NCBI GenBank assembly: GCA_003225595.1
Contig: QIAR01000444.1
Coordinates: forward strand, 1 to 5,116
DNA length: 5,116 bases
DNA from: Acidobacteriota bacterium
GTDB taxonomy: Bacteria > Acidobacteriota > Terriglobia > Terriglobales > Acidobacteriaceae
Reading direction: 5' to 3'
Below are positions 1-5,116 of this stretch, piece after piece. The translations under genes and the position numbers were made by a program. Within the stretch, counting starts at the first letter, position 1, and each line of letters starts with the position of its first letter. The notes beneath the pieces were generated by a model. It had not been told where the DNA came from. It saw only the letters and a list, made by a program, of their open reading frames with translations, and searched no databases.

Positions 1-1
1 G

Positions 2-691
2 ATTTCTCTCAATGAGTGGCGATCGGTGGCCCCGTTCATCGATCACTCTTTGCTGCGAATGGACACCACCCGCGACCAGGTTATTCGCCTCTGCCACGAA
101 GCTGTCCATTACTGTTTCCCGACAGTTTTCGTGCATCCTTCCTACGTTGCGCTTGCAGTCAGCATCTTGCGCGGTACGCCGGCGAAAGTGGGAACGCCGG
201 TCGGCTTTTCCCTGGGCGCGACTCTTACCACGGTGAAGCGGTTCGAGGCCCATGAGGTGCTGCGGCTCGGCGCCGGCGAACTGGACATGGTGATGAATGT
301 GGCCGCGCTGAGGTCGGGAGGGCGAGACTTTGTTCAGAATGATATCCGAACCATTGTTGAAGTCGCACATGAAGCTGAGGTGATTTTGAAGGTGATCCTG
401 GAGACGCCATTACTGACGCACGAAGAAAAGATTGTGGCCTGTGAGCTGTCGGTGGCAGCGGGTGCGGACTTCGTCAAGACAGCAACCGGCTTGTTCGGAG
501 GCGCCACCGTGGAGGACATCGCCCTGATGCGCTCAGTTGTCGGCGATCGTGCGCGAGTCAAGGCTTCAGGCGGTGTCCGCACGGCCAAAGATCTGGCAGC
601 AATGGTTCAGGCGGGCGCCGACCGCATCGGCACCAGTTCCGGAGTAAATATCATGCGTGATTTGGGAGCGCCGGAACTCGCCCAACGGTGA
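2..691 (+). CDS. deoC: deoxyribose-phosphate aldolase (DeoC/DERA), 5' end possibly outside window
   Basis: Class I aldolase that reversibly splits 2-deoxy-D-ribose 5-phosphate into glyceraldehyde 3-phosphate and acetaldehyde in cytosolic deoxynucleoside salvage. Numbering from the first in-frame GTG (position 26; 221 residues), the N-terminal IDHSLL block is at 5-10, ELDMVMN at 85-91 carries the catalytic Asp87, DFVKTATG at 148-155 carries the Schiff-base Lys151, and VKASGGVRT at 178-186 carries the second catalytic Lys179. The C-terminal IGTSSGV matches the phosphate-binding end of the barrel. The frame stays open to the left edge and the residues before the GTG (ISLNEWRS) read like genuine DeoC N-terminus; no good ribosome site precedes the GTG, so the true start is probably upstream and the gene is given as partial. 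Some usually conserved positions are altered (GFSLGA for GFPLGA, TVFVHP for the common VCVNP), but the catalytic residues remain. The TGA stop overlaps the next gene's GTG start by four bases. Confidence 0.93.
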   Translation: MSLNEWRSVAPFIDHSLLRMDTTRDQVIRLCHEAVHYCFPTVFVHPSYVALAVSILRGTPAKVGTPVGFSLGATLTTVKRFEAHEVLRLGAGELDMVMNVAALRSGGRDFVQNDIRTIVEVAHEAEVILKVILETPLLTHEEKIVACELSVAAGADFVKTATGLFGGATVEDIALMRSVVGDRARVKASGGVRTAKDLAAMVQAGADRIGTSSGVNIMRDLGAPELAQR

Positions 692-2487
692 CCGCCGTCT
701 CGGCTGATATCATAGTTGCAGTGGACACACTTGCAATCCAATCTGAACTTTCTTCCAAGGTTGAGCCCTTACTGCTGGAAGTAGCCGACGTGGTCAATAC
801 CACGCTCGACCTCGATACTACGCTGCGGCGTGTGGCCGAACTGGTGCGCAAGGTCATCGATTATGAAATTTTCGCCATCCTCTTGCTGAATGAAAGAGCA
901 CAGGAGCTGCGATTTCGATTCCAGGTGGGTTATCCCAAGCACGTTGCCGACCGGATCCGAATCAAAGTCGGCGAGGGCATCACTGGGCGAGCTGCCCAGC
1001 AGAGAGAGCCGGTGCTGGTCGCTGACGTAAAGAAGGAAGACGGTTATATCGAGGCAGTACCCAACGTGCGCTCCGAACTAGCGATCCCGCTGATCGTTAA
1101 AAATCGAGTGATCGGCGTAATTGACATTGAGGCGCGGCAGCCCGGGTATTTCAAGGAGGAGCACAAACGGCTGTTGACGCTGATCGCGTCCCGCATGGCT
1201 GTTGGCATCGAGAATGCGCGGCTGTACACGCGCACAACGCGGCAGGCACGCACACTGCTGCTGCTGAACGAAATCGCGCGTGAGTTGACCTCTATTCTGA
1301 ACCTTGACCAGCTTCTCCAGCGAATTGCCGACCTAGTGAGCCGGCTCATTGACTATCAAATGTTCAGCATCCTGCTACTCGATGCTACCGGGCAGAAGCT
1401 GCAGCATCGCTTTGCGGTGCGCTTCCACGAGAATATCCAGTTGAAACACGACATTCCTCTCGGCAGAGGTGTTGTCGGCTATGCTGCGCAGCAAAAGCAG
1501 GCCGTGCTGGTACCTGATGTGAGTAGAGATCCGCGCTACATTCCGCTCAACCCCGAGACCCGTTCCGAACTGGTCGTGCCGCTCATTTACAAGAACAAGG
1601 TCATCGGCGTGCTCGATCTGGAGCACACGAGACGCGGCTTTTTCAACGAAGACCACAAACGAACCATCACGACGTTGGCAGCGCAGATCGCCATTGCCAT
1701 CGAAAACGCACAACTCTACGAGGAGATCGCAAGCCAGGAACAACGGCTAGAGCGCGATCTGGCGCTGGCGCGAGAATTACAGTTTCGATTGCTGCCGCAG
1801 GCGCCACCCAAGCTGGCCAACCTGGAAGTTGCTGCCAAGTTTTTGCCGGCACGGGCCATCGGAGGCGACCTGTACGACTTTCTAGACTACTCGCTGTCGC
1901 GGCTGGGAATCGTGATTGGCGATGTCAGCGGCAAGGGTGCACCCGCAGCGATTTACGCGGCCCTGGTCAGCGGCATCCTACGCTCGCACGCGCCCATCGA
2001 ACCCGGGCCCGCCGAGATGTTGTCCGCAGTGAACAACTCGTTAGGCGAGCGGCGCATTGACGCACAGTTTGTTTCGATCATTTATGCCGTGTGGGACGAG
2101 GCGAGACGAACCCTCCAAGTCGCCAACTCGGGTCTTCCCCGCCCCATTTACTGTCACGACGGCAAGGTTGAAATCATTGAAGCAACGGGACTGCCGTTAG
2201 GCCTATTCGACGACGCCGAGTACGATGAGTTCACCTTTCGAGCCAAGCCGGGTGACATGTTCGTCTTTTTCAGTGACGGCATTCTGGACGCACGTAACGC
2301 AGAAGGCGAACTGTTCGGCCGACAGCGCGTGGAACAGATCGTGGCCAGGTGTGCGGGCCGACCGGCCGATTACGTGGTGGACTGCCTGTTCAAGGCAGTC
2401 GAAGAGCACGCCGCTGGGGTGGAGGCCTTCGACGATCAGACTGTGGTCGCGATCAAGGTCAAGGAGAGCCCCACAAAAAGCAAGTGA
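688..2487 (+). CDS. GAF-GAF-PP2C/SpoIIE serine phosphatase (RsbU-type signalling protein)
   Basis: A 599-residue cytosolic sensor phosphatase; no signal peptide or membrane helix is seen. Two GAF domains (about 45-180 and 209-344) are followed by a charged, coiled-coil-like linker (about 341-366) ending in the family's ARELQFRLLP signature, then a SpoIIE-type PP2C domain (about 375-592). Metal-site acidic residues are all present: Asp394 in GGDLYDF, Asp412 in GDVSGKG, Asp530 in FFSDG and the Asp582-Asp583 pair in FDDQT. In this family a ligand or redox signal at the GAF domains typically controls dephosphorylation of a Ser/Thr on an anti-sigma-antagonist or similar protein; here ligand and substrate are unknown, and no STAS or anti-sigma gene is in the window. 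The start GTG at 688 gives a GTGA overlap with deoC; a second in-frame GTG at 721 (residue 12) is a possible alternative, as neither has a clear ribosome site. The stop overlaps lysA by four bases. Confidence 0.93.
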   Translation: MTAVSADIIVAVDTLAIQSELSSKVEPLLLEVADVVNTTLDLDTTLRRVAELVRKVIDYEIFAILLLNERAQELRFRFQVGYPKHVADRIRIKVGEGITGRAAQQREPVLVADVKKEDGYIEAVPNVRSELAIPLIVKNRVIGVIDIEARQPGYFKEEHKRLLTLIASRMAVGIENARLYTRTTRQARTLLLLNEIARELTSILNLDQLLQRIADLVSRLIDYQMFSILLLDATGQKLQHRFAVRFHENIQLKHDIPLGRGVVGYAAQQKQAVLVPDVSRDPRYIPLNPETRSELVVPLIYKNKVIGVLDLEHTRRGFFNEDHKRTITTLAAQIAIAIENAQLYEEIASQEQRLERDLALARELQFRLLPQAPPKLANLEVAAKFLPARAIGGDLYDFLDYSLSRLGIVIGDVSGKGAPAAIYAALVSGILRSHAPIEPGPAEMLSAVNNSLGERRIDAQFVSIIYAVWDEARRTLQVANSGLPRPIYCHDGKVEIIEATGLPLGLFDDAEYDEFTFRAKPGDMFVFFSDGILDARNAEGELFGRQRVEQIVARCAGRPADYVVDCLFKAVEEHAAGVEAFDDQTVVAIKVKESPTKSK

Positions 2488-3815
2488 GCCGCAGCCCGGC
2501 CAACAGCGCAGCATTCCCTCCTGCCTTTTCGTATCGTGAGGTGAGGAAGGGACTGTTCCGCCGCTCTTCGGGCACTGTGCTGTGTTGCGATGAGGTCCCT
2601 CTGACACAGCTTGCTGACCGTTTCGGAACGCCACTGTATATCTATTCAAATTCAAGCATCGTCCGTCGGATGCGAGCTTTCGACGACGCGTTCGGAAAAA
2701 TCGGGCACACGGTCTGCTACTCCGTCAAAGCCAATTCCAGCCTTGGCATTCTTCGCCTCATCGCAGGAATGCGGTGCGGGTTCGACGTGGTTTCTGGCGG
2801 CGAACTGGAACGTGTGCTCCAGGTTGACCGGCGTGCCGCGCGCAAGGTGGTCTTCTCCGGCGTCGGGAAGACCAAGGCTGAAATGCGGACGGCTCTCAAA
2901 GCGAAGATCTTGCTGTTTAACGTGGAGAGCGAATCGGAACTGTGGGCGTTGGCAGAGACTGCTGCAACCCTGAAGGAGACCGCACCCATGGCTCTGCGCG
3001 TGAATCCTGATGTTCCGGCCGACACTCATCCCTACATCTCTACCGGCCTCCGCAAGCACAAGTTCGGAGTTCCCATCGCCGAAGCGCGCGAGCTATACGC
3101 TCGGGCCTCAGGCAGCCGGCATTTGAGAGTGGCGGGAATCAGTGTCCACATCGGCTCGCAAATTACGGATGTGGCGCCTTTCGGGGCGGCCATGGAACGC
3201 GTTGCCGACCTGGCGCGGTTCTTGCGCGAGGACGGACATCGGATCGATTATGTAGACGCCGGGGGCGGTTTGGGGATTGATTATCAAAACCTGAGCCTAC
3301 CTGATTATTCCGAGTACGTATCCCTCTACGCCCAGGCAGTCATGCGTCCGTTGCGGGGGCTGAAAGTGCATCTGCTGCTAGAGCCAGGGCGTTCAATCGT
3401 AGGGCCAGCAGGCGCGCTGCTCACTTCCGTGTTGTACCGCAAAACGAATGACAGCAAGAAATTCCTGGTTGTCGACGCGGCTATGAATGATCTGTTGCGA
3501 CCATCGCTCTATGGCGCGTATCACGAGATCGTTCCAGTGGTGATGAATTCTCGTTCTGCAGCACGGCGAGAGAGCGTTGATGTGGTCGGTCCGGTCTGCG
3601 AAACCGGTGACTTTCTGGCGCGCGATCGTGAGCTGCCGATCCTGGGCGAAGGTGATTTGCTCGCCATCCTTGATGCCGGGGCGTATGGGATGGTGCAGGC
3701 TTCCAACTACAACACACGGCCTCGTCCTGCTGAGGTGCTGGTGAATGGCAGATCGATGAAACTCATTCGCCGCCGCGAGTCGGTGGCCGATTTATTTCGC
3801 CAGGAGAGTTTCTAG
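2484..3815 (+). CDS. lysA: diaminopimelate decarboxylase
   Basis: PLP-dependent fold-type III decarboxylase converting meso-2,6-diaminopimelate to L-lysine and CO2, the last step of lysine synthesis, in the cytosol. With the GTG at 2484 it is 443 residues, within the usual range. Family motifs occur in order: YSVKANSS with PLP-binding Lys82, FDVVSGGEL at 100-108, HIGSQ at 222-226, the glycine-rich GGGLG at 260-264 that holds the PLP phosphate, EPGRSIVGPAG at 300-310, DAAMNDLLRPSLYGAYH at 331-347, the active-site Cys372 in VCETGDF, and GAYGMVQASNYNTRPRPAEVL at 399-419. The DAAMNDL, VCETGDF and RPRPAEVL blocks separate it from ornithine/arginine decarboxylases. The frame opens further upstream (to 2349), but that stretch lies inside the phosphatase gene and reads as an arginine/glycine-rich shadow. 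The 2484 start gives a GTGA overlap; an AAGGAG lies at 2461-2466, 17 bases upstream and somewhat far. A GTG at 2541 is a less likely alternative. Confidence 0.96.
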   Translation: MSRSPANSAAFPPAFSYREVRKGLFRRSSGTVLCCDEVPLTQLADRFGTPLYIYSNSSIVRRMRAFDDAFGKIGHTVCYSVKANSSLGILRLIAGMRCGFDVVSGGELERVLQVDRRAARKVVFSGVGKTKAEMRTALKAKILLFNVESESELWALAETAATLKETAPMALRVNPDVPADTHPYISTGLRKHKFGVPIAEARELYARASGSRHLRVAGISVHIGSQITDVAPFGAAMERVADLARFLREDGHRIDYVDAGGGLGIDYQNLSLPDYSEYVSLYAQAVMRPLRGLKVHLLLEPGRSIVGPAGALLTSVLYRKTNDSKKFLVVDAAMNDLLRPSLYGAYHEIVPVVMNSRSAARRESVDVVGPVCETGDFLARDRELPILGEGDLLAILDAGAYGMVQASNYNTRPRPAEVLVNGRSMKLIRRRESVADLFRQESF

Positions 3816-3861
3816 ACTGGTTTCATAAATACTCTTACCCGCAAGTCAGGCGTGACCTCAG

Positions 3862-3885
3862 GGGCTAAAAAGCCCAGTCTTTATT
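3862..3885 (+). terminator. probable intrinsic terminator of the deoC-phosphatase-lysA operon
   Basis: A 5-bp stem GGGCT/AGCCC with an AAAA loop begins 47 bases after the lysA stop and is followed by a broken T-rich tail (AGTCTTTATT). The stem is short and the tail interrupted, so termination may be weak or shared with the stronger stem at 3896-3913, whose tail is TCTTCC. Confidence 0.45.
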
Positions 3886-3895
3886 GACTCCTGAC

Positions 3896-3913
3896 GCCGG
3901 CCTCAAGGCCGGC
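3896..3913. terminator. perfect GC-rich hairpin, possible two-way terminator
   Basis: GCCGGCC and GGCCGGC form an uninterrupted 7-bp stem around a TCAA loop in a convergent spacer, where a structure serving both strands would be useful. Neither side has a clean run of T (plus: TCTTCC; minus: GTCAGGAG), so it does not fit the textbook intrinsic terminator and may instead be a transcript-end stabiliser or part of a repeat. Confidence 0.4.
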
Positions 3914-3975
3914 TCTTCCACGGTGGCGCAAAAAGTTCGTGGTGGCGCCTCTCCCTTCCGATGAACGGTTTTGCT

Positions 3976-5116
3976 TCACAACGAGTTGAGGAACGTAAGC
4001 AATTGGTGTTTCTGTTTCTCGGTCAATCGCAAGTAACTCCTGGTTACGGAACTTGCCTCGCCACGGTGGCGCAGGATGGCCTCGTTCCGCGAGGTGGAAA
4101 ATCCGTCATGCATCAACCGGTCGCGGGTGCGCAGGCCCCAGAGCGGCGCGGTTCGCAATTTGTTGGCCGTGTCGGGCGGGCCGTTCTGCACGATTCCATC
4201 GCCGGTACCTATGTCATGCAGCAGAAAATCGCCGTACGGATGGATCACCTTGTTCCCCAATGCGTCCGGGACGCTGAGCATGCCGCCATTGATCGCGGTC
4301 GCTGGCGGGGCCGTGGTGATGGAGGCTCTGTGGCAGAGGGCACATCCAATTTGGGAGAAGATTTGCAGTCCCGCCTGCGCCGCCGGCGTAACCAGCAACT
4401 CCGTATTTACTGGTGGCGCAGTGGTACCGCGCATGAACGTAGCGAAGTGATCGATGTCTTCCATACCGATGTCATCGGTTTTATCTTCGGGATCTTGCGT
4501 AGTCTTGCAGATGGTCGTGGTATCAGTGGGGGCCAGGCGGCTGGTGATGCCCATCTCGTTAAGGTAAGCGTCGGCAGAAAAGGACAGCAAGCTGGCATGC
4601 TGATTCTTCCAACCAAAGCGCCCCCCACGGAGCGGCTGCCCTGGGGCTTCTAGGACAGGCACTTGAATAAATTCACCGGCGATTTTTCCTCCACTGGTCA
4701 CCCGTTGCTCGCGGGCAATGGCTTGTAGTGTGTTGTCGTCAATCGCCTCCACGAAGCCGTCGCCCAGAGTGTTCAGGGACATGCGGAAAGTTCGAATGAA
4801 TTCGGTATGGGGAAGACGCTCTTGCGCTTCGGGACACACTGCTCGGTCGTTGATGAGGGAGCGGTCAGGGATATTGGACTGGCCGTTGTTGATGAAGATG
4901 GTGGGACTCACGAAGTGACCAGAGGAGTCCAGGTGACCGGCGCGGAGTTCTGACACCTGGCTGTTTCCGCCGGTTACAGGATTCTGATGGCAGTCGACAC
5001 AGGAGCGGGCGTTGTAGACTGGACCCAGTCCTTTATCTACGCCTTCTTCCTCCTCGAAGGCTGCTTGATCGGTGGCAAAGGTGTCGCCCAGGGGCTCAAG
5101 GAGGCCATTGCTTAGG
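3976..5116 (-). CDS. di-heme c-type oxidoreductase (DUF1111 / MauG-peroxidase-like), N-terminus outside window
   Basis: Partial gene running off the right edge; 379 residues are visible. Two heme-attachment CxxCH motifs are present: CVDCH (bases 4987-5001, visible residues 39-43) within GPVYNARSCVDCHQNPVTGG, and CALCH (bases 4330-4344, residues 258-262). Further family blocks are GRFGWKNQHASLLSFSADAY, EDIDHFATFMRGT, HDIGTGDGI and KLRTAPLWGLRTRDRLMHDG, the last two resembling the C-terminal heme domain of bacterial cytochrome c peroxidases and MauG. Such proteins are exported and matured by cytochrome c machinery; the export signal would lie in the missing N-terminus. The substrate is unknown: peroxidase or other redox roles are described for relatives. 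The first in-window start (GTG at 4954-4956) is not real, because the frame continues upstream through the first heme motif. Two further cysteines (visible residues 94 and 203) could form a disulfide. The gene is convergent with lysA and ends at TGA 3976-3978. Confidence 0.9.
   Translation of the reverse strand, partial: LSNGLLEPLGDTFATDQAAFEEEEGVDKGLGPVYNARSCVDCHQNPVTGGNSQVSELRAGHLDSSGHFVSPTIFINNGQSNIPDRSLINDRAVCPEAQERLPHTEFIRTFRMSLNTLGDGFVEAIDDNTLQAIAREQRVTSGGKIAGEFIQVPVLEAPGQPLRGGRFGWKNQHASLLSFSADAYLNEMGITSRLAPTDTTTICKTTQDPEDKTDDIGMEDIDHFATFMRGTTAPPVNTELLVTPAAQAGLQIFSQIGCALCHRASITTAPPATAINGGMLSVPDALGNKVIHPYGDFLLHDIGTGDGIVQNGPPDTANKLRTAPLWGLRTRDRLMHDGFSTSRNEAILRHRGEASSVTRSYLRLTEKQKHQLLTFLNSL

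Larger units (their letters stand above)
3845..3913. repeat. two-hairpin intergenic element, possible dispersed (REP/MITE-like) repeat
   Basis: Between the convergent lysA and di-heme genes, an outer inverted pair GTCAGG (3845-3850) and CCTGAC (3890-3895) encloses a small hairpin GGGCT-AAAA-AGCCC (3862-3875). It is followed at once by a perfect 7-bp stem, GCCGGCC-TCAA-GGCCGGC (3896-3913). The sequence style (GGGGCTAAA...GCCC, spacer, then a GC-rich perfect stem) reminds me of abundant dispersed intergenic repeats in Acidobacteriota, but only one copy is in view, so repeat status is inference. The structures themselves are seen directly. They could simply be terminators. Confidence 0.4.

Noticed and set aside
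12..255. Short plus-strand frames overlapping the start of deoC
   Set aside because: Out of frame with the conserved DeoC blocks and without domain content.
1375..1743. 122-codon minus-strand open frame inside the phosphatase gene
   Set aside because: It lies opposite the well-conserved second GAF domain, and its translation shows no domain.
2349..2483. N-terminal extension of lysA to an ATG at 2349
   Set aside because: These 45 codons lie within the phosphatase coding region in another frame, read as low-complexity Arg/Gly-rich sequence, and have no match to LysA; the GTG at 2484 gives normal length.
2203..2655. 150-codon minus-strand open frame spanning the phosphatase/lysA junction
   Set aside because: It is antisense to the conserved PP2C metal motifs and the LysA start, with no recognisable protein features.
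3961..4653. 230-codon plus-strand open frame opposite the di-heme gene
   Set aside because: It is fully antisense apart from a few bases, shows no recognisable domain, and the opposite strand has two heme motifs and many family blocks.
1..5116. Defence system, phage, CRISPR or mobile-element content
   Set aside because: Every coding region fits a housekeeping or redox/signalling family; no transposase, integrase, nuclease, repeat array or terminal inverted repeat flanking a gene was seen.

Overview
The window reads as ordinary bacterial chromosome: dense, moderately GC-rich genes, with GTG starts for both genes whose start lies inside it. The protein styles (a short-form DeoC, a GAF-GAF-SpoIIE phosphatase and a DUF1111-type di-heme protein) and the two-hairpin spacer resemble what I associate with Acidobacteriota of the Koribacter/Terriglobia type. 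That placement is an impression from recognition, not a search result. There is no rRNA, tRNA, transposase, CRISPR array or phage gene.

Layout: (1) Positions 2-691, plus strand: the end of deoC (deoxyribose-phosphate aldolase), open at the left edge. (2) Positions 688-2487, plus: a 599-residue signalling phosphatase with two GAF sensor domains and a C-terminal PP2C/SpoIIE (RsbU-type) catalytic domain. (3) Positions 2484-3815, plus: lysA, diaminopimelate decarboxylase, the last step of lysine synthesis. (4) Positions 3816-3975: a 160-base convergent spacer with several hairpins, probably the terminator region and possibly a dispersed repeat. (5) Positions 3976-5116, minus: a di-heme c-type cytochrome/oxidoreductase of the DUF1111 (MauG/peroxidase-like) family, missing its N-terminus at the right edge.

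The three plus-strand genes are joined by two identical 4-base GTGA stop/start overlaps, so they are almost certainly one translationally coupled transcript. They do not form an obvious pathway: one salvages deoxyribose phosphate, one senses a signal and dephosphorylates a protein, one makes lysine. Their link is therefore probably co-expression as housekeeping genes rather than a shared reaction. The di-heme gene is convergent and independently transcribed; its product should act in the periplasm or at the cell surface.

I did not find a convincing new biological system here. The points most worth a second look are the coupled sensor phosphatase between two metabolic genes, the exact 164-residue register of its GAF repeat, the structured spacer, and the heme motif lying upstream of the only in-window start of the last gene.
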